Shown here in pieces: positions 33,284-44,191 of a DNA stretch of 64,000 bases. Source of the DNA: Dipteris shenzhenensis (Eukaryota > Polypodiophyta > Polypodiopsida > Gleicheniales); the NCBI GenBank assembly GCA_047967505.1, contig CM106540.1; one strand, given 5' to 3'. The notes beneath the pieces were generated by a model, which saw only the letters and a program-made list of their open reading frames with translations, ran no database searches and was not told the origin of the DNA. Positions within the stretch are counted from its first letter, which is position 1. Each line of letters starts with the position of its first letter. Position numbers and translations under genes: made by a program.

Positions 33284-34432
33284 CTAAATACACTGTATCA
33301 ATCTGATGCATTTCCTTGCTTGTAAGAAACATATTCCCATGTTCGTTTGCAAAATGACTGTGACTAGAATGTCCACCACGATGATTTCCTTTGCCTTAGA
33401 AATTCCCTGGATTACTGCTTTATTGACCGCCTTGGTCGTACTGCTTCTTACGATAATCTCTTTCATAGTGTCCAAACTTGTGACAATAGTTGCACTAAAT
33501 GTTTGAGACATTGGTGGGTGTATTCCCTCATCCTTGGAATCTTCCTCGGTTGGAATGATTTCCTCTTTGCTAATTTTGATGCTACTGAGGATGATGCTGA
33601 TGCTGATGCTGATGTTGACTTTGATTTTGTTGATGATGATGACCACTTTTCTGATATGATCTACCTCTACCTTTGCCTCTGCCTCTACTTCTATCTGAAG
33701 CTGTGAATGCTTGATCATTAGAATGATCTTTACATCCTTGGATTGCTTGAGTCCTGAGTTCTTCACGAAGTAGGACTGACTGAAGTTCTTCCAGTGTCGA
33801 AATTTGCCATTAGATGGCAATACTCTAGACTAGATTCTCGTATCCCTCTCCTAGTCCATTCAGAATGACTTGAACCATTTATGTGGGGTCCATAGTCTCT
33901 CCTCGTGCTGCAATTTGATTGTTGTAGTCTTTTAGCGGAGTACATAAGCATGACCGGTTTCACTGCTGTTGCAAGAACTTTGGTTTATTTGGTTTCTTAG
34001 TGTGAGAATCTTGGATGTGTTCTTGGACTCATAGAGAGATGCGAACATATCCCATGCTTCTTTTGATGTCTTGATTGTGTTGAGATGTCCTAGCATGACA
34101 TCTTGCACATTCTACTTAATCAGATGATAGGCATACTTGTCTTTCTTATCCCATTCTGCCTGAGCTCAAGCAATGGCAGGATCTGCTAGTGGTGCGGAAA
34201 CTATTTGTGTAGATGTAGATCCCATTGTAGATCCCGTTGCTGGTGCTGTGATAACAGATGGAGTAGAACTACTTGTGGCTGGATCAGCCAATGGTCTAGG
34301 TGTAGAACCATTGACATACTCCCATTTGTCCTGAAGTACAAGAATGGTCTCCATTCGATATTTCCATGTACCATAATTGGAGTTGTCCAACTTAGCAAAT
34401 GCCTCCAGATTGAGGTTGCTAATCGTAGACAT
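33284..34432 (-). pseudogene. old copia gag region
   Basis: The frame starting at 34,432 reads MSTISNLNLEAF and DNSNYGTWKYRMET, the usual copia gag opening, followed by a Thr/Pro/Ala-rich insertion. After frame breaks it continues as NVQDVMLGHLNTIKTSKEAW and reaches a nucleocapsid-like knuckle near 33,480 (CNYCHKFGHYERDY). There the last cysteine of CX2CX4HX4C is Tyr. A GAT/CAT-rich run at 33,590-33,650 gives a His/Gln-rich stretch in this frame. Breaks are numerous. Confidence 0.8.
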
Positions 34433-34689
34433 GGTGCAAGAAATGTACTCAAAAGGTGTCGTGAAGAATCTCTGTATGAATCAACTGCAAATACACTGAC
34501 TATGCCAACTAAAATCTCTGAACTGTCGGTGAAGATAGAACTGTAATATATAAAATCTAATTTGTATTACAAGGCTTGTGGCAATGATGTTGGGAATAGC
34601 CAAGAGGCTTTGCAAGGCTGAAATGATGTGCACGATGCCATGAGATAGCCGAATAGGCTTTACAATGGTGGCATGTGTGTGTGAAATTA
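34350..34689. repeat. 340-bp tandem duplication over the gag start, copy 1
   Basis: Base-for-base identical, as far as read, to 34,705-35,044 (offset 355 bp). The 15-bp spacer repeats CCATTCGATATTT-type words also present at the unit edge. The unit contains the gag initiation region of the old copia element and part of its leader. Confidence 0.95.
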
Positions 34690-34704
34690 TTTCCATTCGA
34701 TATT

Positions 34705-35044
34705 TCCATTCGATATTTCCATGTACCATAATTGGAGTTGTCCAACTTAGCAAATGCCTCCAGATTGAGGTTGCTAATCGTAGACATGGTGCAAGAAATG
34801 TACTCAAAAGGTGTCGTGAAGAATCTCTGTATGAATCAACTGCAAATACACTGACTATGCCAACTAAAATCTCTGAACTGTCGGTGAAGATAGAACTGTA
34901 ATATATAAAATCTAATTTGTATTACAAGGCTTGTGGCAATGATGTTGGGAATAGCCAAGAGGCTTTGCAAGGCTGAAATGATGTGCACGATGCCATGAGA
35001 TAGCCGAATAGGCTTTACAATGGTGGCATGTGTGTGTGAAATTA
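34705..35044. repeat. 340-bp tandem duplication over the gag start, copy 2
   Basis: Identical to 34,350-34,689, so this duplication is recent relative to the decay of the surrounding element. It recreates a second gag start (near 34,787, -) that runs only about 30 codons before losing the gag frame. Confidence 0.95.
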
Positions 35045-35571
35045 AATGCTATCTGCCCACTGAAACAATCTACAATGCCTCTGTACTCTCTAAAGTCTGC
35101 TCACTAAACTGATGAACGTAAGGTTTCAGGTAATGTAATGATGTGAAACCATATGTGAGTGTATGGATCGACTCCGAGTAGGTACTAGTCGGGAATTTCG
35201 AACATGGCTTAGATTGGCAACTTGGGGAAATTCAAAGCGTCCCCTCTATGGCGATCTAGTCTACTCTAATCTAGATCTATACCAACCGTCGATCGATGAA
35301 AGAACAACAAATAATTCCTTGTCTTTCGTTCTTTTTAAGTGCTAGGTCAGATGCGTCGATGTAGAGGCAAATGTGCATGAAGGAAGTGGTTTTGTTGGCA
35401 AGGCTCAAATGTGAGTGTAACTTGCACCAAAATGTGCACATGATGTGATGAGCACGTAGAGCACAAAAAAATGAGAGACTTTTCTTTTTGGAGTGCCCTC
35501 AAATTCTTCCTAGATCAAGAGATATGCCTTGATCTAGGTGGAGGGGCAAAAGGAGTGCAAATGGTGCTCAA
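35045..35571. other. leader region of the old copia element, no ORF
   Basis: Between the gag start and the primer-binding site of the minus-strand element; no coding capacity is recognised. Confidence 0.4.
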
Positions 35572-35975
35572 TGATGATGTGTCACTCTGGGTCACATGCA
35601 GTGATGATGTGGCATTGTGCCTAGCAAGAGGTGTGCCAGTGGAGCCTTGTGCTGAGGTGGCACAGATGATGATGTCAGTAGATGATGTGGCAATGCTAAC
35701 ATGGCAGTGATGATGTGGTAATGATGATGTGGCACAAGTGATGTGGCATAGGTGACAGGGTAGATGATGTGGACCAAGTGACATGGCAGATGATGTGGCA
35801 CTAATGACATGCTAGATGATGTGGCACAAGTGACGTGGTAGATAAGGTGCTGATGTGGCAAGGGGATAGGGTGTAACATGTGGTAGACAATGTGTGATGA
35901 CACATGGCACATGGATAAGGTGATGTGGCACTAGGCAGCCTTGCTGATCTGGTAGATGGAAGATGATGTGTCTTG
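35572..35975. repeat. degenerate minisatellite based on GATGATGTGGCA
   Basis: At least ten imperfect GATGATGTGGCA(C/A) words spaced 15-35 bp apart with CAAGTGACRTGG-type linkers. Reading frames through it are repetitive artefacts. Confidence 0.8.
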
Positions 35976-37054
35976 ACAGAATCTATGGATATTGACAAAA
36001 TCTATGGGAGATTCTAGTGATTCCATCCATCTGTGAGCATTATAGCTAGCTTCCTTGGGCGTCTAGAGTGTGGCGTCGATGCAGATTCACTAGAGTTAGA
36101 GCGGGGCTTGTGAGCAGGAGCAGCTAGTGGATAGGTTGCTTGTTAGAGTAGTCGAGTCATAGGCTATGGCACGGATGCTGAGTCATTTGGCAAGGCACGA
36201 CACTGAGTTGTGTGCAGATGCGTGGAGGCAATGGAGCATAGTGCGTCTGGGAGGCCAGGCTTAGCTGCTGGCTTTGCTGGAGTTGCATGTAGGTGACTGG
36301 AGGAGTCGATAGCCAGAGCTCAGGCAGAAGCGCTGGTTTTCGATGAAGAATCCATCATTGGAGCAAGTTGATGCATGTCGTTGAAGCCGCTTGATGAAGT
36401 GATTGTGTGTCATTGAACCAGTCTCAATTACTCTAAATATGTTGCTCTCATAGCTTGGGGCTCTCATATGTAGGGTGCTACAGGCTTGTAGAGACTGTTG
36501 TTCAGCCGATGAGCTAAGGAGTCGGCCATCTTGGAGAAGCATCGGCTAGTGAATGAGGCAGAGTTGTCGTAGCAGAGCCATCAGAGCAGTGATCACTGGC
36601 TTATGCTTGCTAACGAGTGGGTGATGAACGTAGGAGGGTGCTTATTGGATGGCGGCTGGTGATGTTGATTGACTTTGATGATGAGCAGTGTTGTGAGCAC
36701 CCTGAGACCCACGATTGACTGAGTTGTTGTCACCCTTGGCTTCTACTACTATTGCCACCAGTAGATGGAAGAGCTCAAAGGCACTAGGAGCTCAAAGGTT
36801 CATCATGAGCTCAAAGGTTCATTGTGGGCTCGAGTTGCTTATCGAACTGAGAGCTTGTAGTTGCAGTTCATAGTAGTTGGAGTAGGAGGTCATAGATGTG
36901 CTTGCTAGGAGTGTCGGGTGTTCCTCTCATATCTTTTTCAACAGACAGACTCTTTCTCCCTATGAATCTGAACCTTTGAAGCTCTCTCTCACAATGAAAT
37001 TTCTCTCAATCTCTCTCACAAGAAGGATGGCACCTCAATGAAAGGTAGAACCAT
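35976..37054. other. remaining leader of the old copia element
   Basis: No ORF is recognised. Short repeated words (GAGCTCAAAGG at about 36,772-36,830) and a CTCTCTCAC-rich stretch occur just before the primer-binding site. Confidence 0.4.
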
Positions 37055-37066
37055 GCTCTGATACCA
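37055..37066 (-). other. primer-binding site (tRNA-iMet type)
   Basis: The minus strand reads TGGTATCAGAGC, the standard plant copia site complementary to the 3' end of initiator methionine tRNA. It adjoins the LTR to its right. Confidence 0.85.
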
Positions 37067-37322
37067 CGACAAAATATGAAGAGGGGAAAGGAGAAGAGTG
37101 GAGATGAGGAGAGAGGGCACAGCGAGAGAGCACACCACAAATGACTAACTATACACTAGATTTAGTTGAAAAAATAGAATATATACAAACGATTTAGGGT
37201 TAGGGTTAGGGGATCTAACCCTTTCCTTTATAGCACTCTATAAGGTTAGTGCAATGCACATATGATCACGTGATGGTGCTATGGACACATGATCACATGA
37301 TGTTGAGTGTGAACTCTCAACA
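37067..37322 (-). repeat. old copia LTR (right)
   Basis: Lies directly beside the primer site. In minus orientation it starts TGTTGAGAG (37,322) and would end at 37,067 with TG changed to CG on the + strand. It contains TTAGGG-like repeats (GATTTAGGGTTAGGGTTAGG at 37,190-37,209) and two GATCACRTGATG words. It resembles 27,326-27,564, making the two a likely LTR pair of one old element or two related elements. No target duplication is seen. Confidence 0.65.
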
Positions 37323-38053
37323 GGGTTAGGTTCACCTCTTTGGCCGACCCATCATACCCTTGAGAAGAACCGTCCTCCCAAGATCTTTTGGCCAATTGGT
37401 ATAAGATCTTACGATCTTGAATAGTAATCTACTTTGTACGGTGGCTTGGGTAGCCTCCCTTCCAATGTGCCCTTAATTTTGGATAATTTTTGGGGGTTGT
37501 TTAAATGAATTTATGGACACCCTTGATAATTGCTAGTTTGGTTTAGAAAACCCTCGAATGATGGCCCAAAAGTCCTTTAAAAATAGAACCCTATGCAGGA
37601 AGGATCCCCCCAAAAATAGGTCATTTATTTTAAAACGCTTAGTGAAAGTGTGCAAATGACCTATATTTGCATTAGTAGCATGCAACTATCCTGTTGTTTT
37701 GGCAATTTTGGAACATCATAGTATGGTCTCATAGGCATATTCATAAATTTTTTTGTAGAGGTATTATTAAATCTGACTATTTTATAAAGTATGTAATGAT
37801 TTATATAAATTAGTATTTATCAAATTTACTATAATTGATTAATTTTTTATATCTTATCTATTGACTTCATTAACATTTGCATCTACATATCTTTAGTTAT
37901 GTGTAATGTATTTAATCTAATCATTTTATTAATTATTATATAAAATAAATATATAAATACATCTATATAAATTCATACATCTTATTATTAGCATACAATT
38001 TGCCAAACAGGGCACATATGTTTGCCTAGATTCACACAAAAAAGGCCATTTTG
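37323..38053. repeat. first member of a three-part repeat array
   Basis: The segment about 37,450-37,660 (GGATAATTTTTGGGGGTTGT, AATGATGGCCCAAAA, then AAATAGGTCA and GCTTAGTGAAAGTGTGC) recurs at 38,163-38,340 and in part at 38,490-38,620. The right part of this stretch is AT-rich with no feature. Confidence 0.65.
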
Positions 38054-38175
38054 TAGGGAGGATGCCCAATCCAGACCCCTACAAAATAGGTCAAACAAGC
38101 ACTTTCACTTAGCATTTTGAAATGCTTAGTGAAAATGCATGTTTGACCTATTATGGTCTGGGCAACCTCCCTACC
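38054..38175. repeat. palindromic element 1 (~120 bp)
   Basis: The left arm starts TAGGGAGGATGCCC and contains AAAATAGGTCAAAC and TTTCACTTAGCATTT. The right arm is its imperfect reverse complement, ending GGGCAACCTCCCTA. There is essentially no loop (AGCATTTTGAAATGCT centre). Non-coding. Confidence 0.9.
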
Positions 38176-38315
38176 AATGTGCTCTTATTTTTGGATAATT
38201 TTTGGGGGTTGTTTGGATAAATCTATGGAAACCCTATATAATTGCTATTTTGGTTTGTGAAACCCTGAAATGATGGCCCAAAAATTCCCAAAAAATTAGA
38301 ACCTTGTTGTTGGAA

Positions 38316-38435
38316 GGATGCCTTGGCTAGAACCCCCCAAAATAGGTTAGTTTTGCACACTTTTACTAAGCGTTTTAAAACACTTAGTAAAAGTGTGCAA
38401 CTGACCTATTTTTAGGTGGTTCAGCTAGGGCATCC
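38316..38435. repeat. palindromic element 2 (120 bp)
   Basis: The arms run GGATGCCTTGGCTAGAACC to a TTTACTAAGCGTTTT centre and back, ending GGTTCAGCTAGGGCATCC; most of the ~60 bases pair. It is related to palindrome 1 through the AAATAGGT(C/T)A and ACTTTYACTAAGC words. Confidence 0.92.
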
Positions 38436-38824
38436 ATCTTGCACTTATGGCATCATTAGTGTACAACTATCTTATTTTTTTGGCATTTTTGGGCCATCAG
38501 TATTTGGATGAATCTATGGAAACCCTAGATAATTGCTATTTTGTTTTGTGAAACCCTGAAATGATGGCTCAAAAATCTTAAAAAATTAGAACCTTGTTGT
38601 CGGAAGGATGCCTTCACTCAAAAGAATTTTGGATCACAAGTTTGGTGATTTGAAAGATAAAAAATATAAGAGTATGTACACCAAAATTGAGATCAAAACA
38701 CTCATATATTGATGGTGAACTTAATTAACATACAAATTAATGTACAAAATGTCACTATAAAAATGTGAGGGCCAAATTATACATAAGAAGTCTCGTCGAT
38801 GTCAATACTATGAATTAGTAGCAT
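38436..38824. other. partial repeat copy and 3' flank of transposase remnant
   Basis: 38,490-38,620 is the third, shorter member of the repeat array. The remainder has no gene. CACTATAAAAATGTG at 38,753 is a weak candidate for a CACTA left end. Confidence 0.35.
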
Positions 38825-39731
38825 TTACATCGATGGCTTCAAGTCTTGCACACCAAATATGTCTATCTCAAGGTTTACATACAATTGATCACCCACATCA
38901 TCTTCCCCTATTGTATGTCTACCTAAGACTTGATCCTCTAGTTCACCATCCTCTAGTTCTCCCTGTTCTTCCCCAAAATCATGATCTCCACTTTCCTCCA
39001 TTACAGTGTCATTATTGTCACCTTCTTTATGGCCCATATCGTCATCTTCATCCTCTTCCCTAGATCCATCGGCATCATTATTTGGATCTTCTGCCAACAT
39101 CTCCGTATCCACATCCCTATCTTTAAAAATATGTTTGCTTCGAGGAGCAACTTGGATCATGTAACAGCATCTTGGATCTAAACGATTTGGATTATATACA
39201 TATGAAAATCTATCGACATTTGTTTGAAAATGAAGATATTAGCTTTTAATTAATTTGTTAGTGTCTCAGGGTTTGCACTACCAAGAAATCCTAGGTATCA
39301 TATGCATTCTAGGGGTATTAAAAAAGCCCCTCAGCTCAAATTTCCCCCCAATAAAACCACCCCTTTTTATATATGAATTAACAAAATTTTTTCTAAAGTC
39401 GAATTAAAAAACCCCTTCTGTTATTGTAGCTCGGTTAAATTTTTCCCAAACATGGGATTAAAATACCCCTCCTTTTTAATGCACATGGTATACTAAAATT
39501 TTTGGAGGTGAATCCCCCGAGGTTAGTGTGTACCTGTTCATAATGCTCTGGAAGAACAAAGGTATCACTTTGATCGGCACGGTCTAGTGGAGTCAATGGC
39601 AAAGAAACAACATTTGTCTCTCTTGACTGTAGCATTGGGACCATTGTAGATAATTCTAAACCATTTGACATCAAGAATGAAAATACTAAATATTCTAAAA
39701 TCAACGTCATAGATGTCACATATGGTCCCAC
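38825..39731 (-). pseudogene. TNP2 transposase C-terminal part (DUF4216-like)
   Basis: 39,731-39,435 carries residues typical of the DUF4216 segment, split over two frames (one frame with DVKWFRIIYNGPNA, the other with TFVLPEHYEQV). About 39,220-38,825 continues the same domain (FSYVYNPNRL, IQVAPRSKHIFKD) and ends in a long acidic tail and a stop at 38,825. The ~300 bp between them lacks homology and contains CACTACCAAGAAATCC at 39,276, so it is an intron or a small insertion. The splice frame could not be made consistent, so decay is likely. Confidence 0.7.
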
Positions 39732-39774
39732 AATAATCTAACTGTGAGGAGAGAAGATTGGTATTAAAAGCACT

Positions 39775-40077
39775 TGCTCACCTATCTTGTACAAAGTTAG
39801 CCATGACTCCACAATCATATGTGACTCTCCTTGAATCGATGTGTTCCACGTGAAAATGTCATCCATGTGACCACAATGCACTGTACTTTTTATACTACTA
39901 AAGAACATGATGAAAACAATAAACTTGCTCAGCTATCTTGTACAAAGTTAGCCATGACTCCACAATCATATGTGACTCTCCTTGAATCGATGTGTTCCAC
40001 ATGAAAATGCCATCCATGTGACCACAATGCACTGTACTTTTTGTACAACAAAAGAACATGATTAAAACAATGAGGGT
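39775..40077 (-). repeat. 151-bp tandem duplication of a transposase exon
   Basis: Two units at an offset of 151 bp differ by few bases (landmarks TGCTCACCTATCTTG and TGCTCAGCTATCTTG). The minus-strand translation VEHIDSRRVTYDCGVMANF fits the segment upstream of DUF4216 in TNP2 proteins. Confidence 0.8.
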
Positions 40078-40268
40078 GCATTTTGTAGTGATTGTGATCA
40101 TAAATACCCAAATTAAGTAGAAAGGTGAAAAACTTACATGTGGCATACGTCCAACTATTGCAAGCTCCTGCTCTCGATCGGTTTCATCTCCTCCATCATG
40201 TTTGGCTTCACGAAGAGCTTCTTGTAGCCAAATCATGGGACGTGCATGGGGAGAAGAGCAAGGTCTAG

Positions 40269-40868
40269 TCAATATGGCACCCTCCACCTATGCATGACTC
40301 TAAATCTCGCCCTCTCATTTATTCTTTTTGCTTTGGCCTCTTCATATCTCTCTACCCATCTTTGCATCTCGAGACTATTGAGGACACAAAACTTATTGAA
40401 TTTCTCTTTTTGCTCTTTGCTCATCTTTCTTTCAACCCCTTCACCTTGGGGAATCTTTGTAATGACACGATCATCATCCTTAATGTTCCAAGCATGTGGC
40501 ATATCGGGATCCATGGATGCAAGAAACTTTGTGATGTATACTAATGACTCTTGCACAAGCCATCCCTGCACCATGCTTGATTCGGGTCTAGCTCTTTGCC
40601 TTACAAATACTTTCAAGGTTTTCATAAACCATTCAAGGAAAAACATCCAATGACTATGAACGGTTCCTGCAATGGCAAGCTCATCAACTACATGTACAAG
40701 CAAGTGCACCTGAGTCATCATAATGCTTGAGGGAAAGTGCTTCTCAAGTAGGCACACAGCTTCAATGGAGTCCACCTTAGCCCTCTCGATGCTCAATACA
40801 GAGATCTCTGATATGATAGTAAGCATACCTGACAATGCCACTAATCTTGTAGATAGCGGTTCTAACAT
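40269..40868 (-). pseudogene. TNP2 transposase, DUF4218-like segment
   Basis: A 199-codon open frame contains CLLEKHFPSSIMMTQVHLLV, then MFFLEWFMKTLKVFVRQRA and RPESSMVQGWLVQESL, the conserved run of DUF4218, followed by a basic C-terminal stretch. It lies between the core transposase exons (right) and the DUF4216 exons (left), in the usual order for CACTA transposases. The segment itself is unbroken, but its neighbours are not. Confidence 0.9.
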
Positions 40869-41348
40869 CTTTTGATAAGCATCCTCTCACTGTAATTGTG
40901 AAGGATAGCTTCCCAAGCAACAAAGGAGGGCCAACAATGTGTCTCAATCATATAAGTTAATTACACAAAAGCATCAAAATCTTAGTTCTATATACTCTTC
41001 TTTCAAGCTAACATGTAGAATACATGTAAGACCTTGTGCCAATCATTAGACTTGAGGCCACTAAGCTTATTGTTCCTCGTAAACACTACACTCAGGCAAT
41101 GCATGTATAGTGTGGGTGTTCAAAAGATGCAATATCTGCCTTGACCCTTGCCTCCTCTACCTTGGAAAGGATCCATGGTGCCTTTGGGACAACAATTCAT
41201 GGAGGACGCACTTGGGTTCTTGAACCATCCTCTTGAGTCATAGAACCATGCCCTTGAGTTCTATGCACATGCTCTTGGGGCCACAATTAAGGCATCCTAC
41301 CCATCTCGTGCAAGTCTTATCACACTCCCCTTATGTCTTTGTCATCAA

Positions 41349-42560
41349 TCAAGTGTGCCCAAATAGAAGCCCCTGCGTTCTTGAAGATATGCATGGGATC
41401 CAAGAAATTGACTTGTAACTCGCTCCAATATGGAAGCTCATGAAAGATAGACAGCCAGTCCATACCTCGAGGAGGCTCCTCACTCTCAGCTCTCCAATCT
41501 CGAATCTAGTCACTTGCCTTCCTATGGATCGATGGTGGATCAAGTTTACCTTCATGTGCAACATGATCAAGCGGAAGATATTGAGCATGACCTTCATAAA
41601 CCATCTTCCTCATATGTTTGGAGTGGTGCGCATTCAAACTAGGGCCACAAATAGGACACGCATGGTACCCTTGTGTTTTAAGTCCTACATATATGCATGG
41701 ACACATACGTCATTAGACATGCATAGATCACATCGCAATAGAAACATAGAGGTATCAATAGGCATGCAAAAGCAGTACCTGCACACTCCCCAAATCCTGG
41801 GTAGTCATGCATGATTTACATCAAAATTCCCCTAATGTGCATATCTGCAGCTTGCCTTGGGGCTCTTGTGAAATATCAAAGACACATATGCCCCTCCATA
41901 GAGTCTACAGCTCCTCAATCAAGGGTTCCATGTACACATCCATATTTGTTGCCTTATACTTCCTCGGTTCAAGTAGGGCAACCATGAGGTATTCCTGCTT
42001 TATTGTTAGCCATGGCGGGATATTGTAGTTCACCAAGTCTATGGGCCATGTCGACCAAGATGTGGAGTGCAACTCGAAAGGGTTCACACCATCCATTGCA
42101 AGGCTAAGATGTAAATTGTCTAGCTCCCTTGCAAAGTCCGGCCACATGTTGTCTACATGCTTCCAAGCAACACAATCTACTGGGATCCTCAAAGTGTCAT
42201 TGGTGGATCGGTGTGTAGCATGCCACATCATCAATTGTGCAATGGAGTTACATTTGAACATGTGTTGTATTTTGGGGATGATGGGAAAATGTCTCAAGAC
42301 CTTCACTGGGATCGTCTCCCCTAGCAAGTACTATTTGTAGCGTTATGCTCGAGACTCTAGGCAATTAACCAAATCGCCATACTCGTGACAAAACAAAATA
42401 CAATCATTAGGGCAAATATGGATGGTGTCATAATCCATCCCAACCATCATCAACATTTTCTTTTCTTCGTCTCTAGAATTAGGCATGGTATTTGTAACAG
42501 GTAACATCTTTTGGAGCAACCTGTTACAATTTGCATATCCAAGAAACTTGTGAATGAGAT
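41349..42560 (-). pseudogene. TNP2-type transposase core (Transposase_21)
   Basis: Right to left: about 42,530-42,330 (GMDYDTIHICPNDCILF), then two in-frame stops near 42,350, then 42,327-41,905 (VKVLRHFPIIPKIQHMF, PDFARELDNLHLSLAMDGVN, STWPIDLVNYNIPPWL, MDVYMEPLIEEL). These are followed by about 41,830-41,506 (GYHACPICGP, KMVYEGHAQYLP) and 41,500-41,349 (SIFHELPYWSELQV, FLDPMHIFKNAG). This is the classic order of the CACTA TNP2 protein that binds element ends and catalyses excision. The stops and frame breaks indicate a pseudogene, although introns could explain some frame changes. Confidence 0.92.
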
Positions 42561-43190
42561 ACTAACTAATTAAAACAATTGGGAGCGAGATTAAGATCAA
42601 GGCTCCAAACCTCATCAAGGCTGATACACTTTTGTCTGACCATCCATACTTTACTTGCAAATTCAAGATCGAGAGGCAAGCTCATAGTTTTGACATCCTC
42701 GCACCATCATATAACAGTGTTGATACCAAATCTTGCATCATGGTCTCATGTTCAAACATCTCATCCCCATCTCCCATGGTGCCTCCAAAAAAAGAATCCA
42801 TCATGTTCCCCATACCCTCGTACTCCTCTAGAGGTTCATCCTCAAGATCATCTTGATCGAACTATGGTGGTGGTGCACATGCTCCTCGCTGCTCTCCTCA
42901 TCCTATATAATATAATGATGCAAGGTTAGTTGTGCAACAAGGACAAGCAATATAAATATCGATGAATCATTCAAATATCATTGGTTTACCAATGATGCAC
43001 TAGTATGTCAATGTACATCCTCTTTTGGTAGCACCTCTCCATACATCTGCAAGTGGCACATGACAATACGGCACTAATGATGAACCCCTCACCTGCAATG
43101 CGTGCAAGGACAAGGCAATCTCTCACGAAGCCACTCCAAACTCTTGGGAGGTGGCCCCCTATCCGATGAGCTGTCACTACTCATCCTCTC
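42561..43190 (-). other. presumed 5' part of the TNP2 pseudogene
   Basis: Lies upstream of the transposase core in minus orientation. No clear N-terminal TNP2 motif is seen. ORFs on both strands (42,579-42,929 + and 42,986-43,177 -) are unconvincing. Confidence 0.3.
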
Positions 43191-43404
43191 CACCTGCATG
43201 CATCCACAACCATCCTCCTAAGTCAAGTCATACACCCAAACACCTAAATCCCCCAAATCCCCTCAAACCCCCATATCCCCTGTCTTTCCCCAAACACCTC
43301 GGGGCCTAAATTCCCCCTAAATCCCTTCACTCACTCATCTCGCAAAATTCCCCCCCACTCCCCACCCCCCCAAAGAACCCTAAACCCTAAACCCCAAAAA
43401 AACC
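43191..43404. other. C-rich stretch with telomere-like box
   Basis: Repeated CCCCAAATCCCC/CCCCTAAATCCC words and AACCCTAAACCCTAAACC at 43,376-43,393 (two CCCTAAA units). Such teloboxes occur in plant promoters. Here it lies just upstream of the transposase remnant (minus strand). Confidence 0.5.
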
Positions 43405-43515
43405 CTTGTTTTGTCGATATGGGTGTCGGTATATACTAACATCCATACTGATGTCTATATCGATGCTTTGCTTTTACATACCCACTGTAATACCGACACC
43501 CATACCAACATTTTT
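43405..43515. repeat. CACTA-like subterminal repeats, array 1
   Basis: Words of the form TGTCGGTATATA, CCGACACCC, CATACTGATGTC and TCGATGC occur in both orientations and match those at 48,640-48,850. Confidence 0.65.
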
Positions 43516-44191
43516 TGGGAACAAAAAATCATGCGCTGTTCGTCTCGTGATGCCATTCGTTTTTTTGTACATTCTTCTCCCTAGCTATTGCTTTTAGCTC
43601 GTGCTCACCTGCAACCCTTGCCTCCTTACTCCTGCCTCCTCCCTTCCCCCTCCCACCTCTCCATCCTCTCCTACATTGTCCCTCTGCACCTACAAGACTT
43701 GCTGCAACTCCCTCTCCATCTAAAGGTAAGAATTCCTCTCTCCCTTCTATTTCAAGTTTGTTTGGTTTCTTTGTCTTTCTTTCGACCTCTCCTCTTATTT
43801 CCCTTCCTCTACTTTTACTTTCCCTTCCTTTCTCTAAAGTTTTTCTCCTCCTTTCCTTTTCTTTTCTTTCTCTAAAGGAAGAAACAATACACACAAAAAA
43901 ATCATGAAAGAGAAGAGTATGAAACTCTACCTATTGTTTTTGTGCTTTCTCCTTGTTTGTAGGCTTCTCTTTGTCTCCTCAATCCAATCCCTTTGGAATG
44001 TTGCTTCTCCAAACTCCTCCTTTCACTAATTAGTTTTCTTAAAATGGTATGTTTCATGTCTTTTATAGGGCTAGGACATGAAACTCCTCCTCTTCCGAGT
44101 GGGATTATCCGATGCTAGGACACATCGTTTCCAAGTAAGAACATACTTCCTCTCTTTTCCTATTTTTCTTTTCGTGATTGCATTGGCCTAC
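43516..44191. other. pyrimidine-rich spacer
   Basis: CT-biased DNA without a convincing gene; ORFs at 43,529-43,894 (-) and 43,588-43,875 (+) are compositional. Confidence 0.4.

Noticed and set aside
38753-38767. CACTATAAAAATGTG as left end of the CACTA element
   Set aside because: Position suits the transposase, but the inverted repeat match to 48,865 is poor and the 3-bp flanks differ.
39276-39291. CACTACCAAGAAATCC as left end of the CACTA element
   Set aside because: Transposase C-terminal coding sequence continues to its left (to 38,825), and the preceding TTG does not match AAT beyond the right end. It may be a small insertion in an intron.
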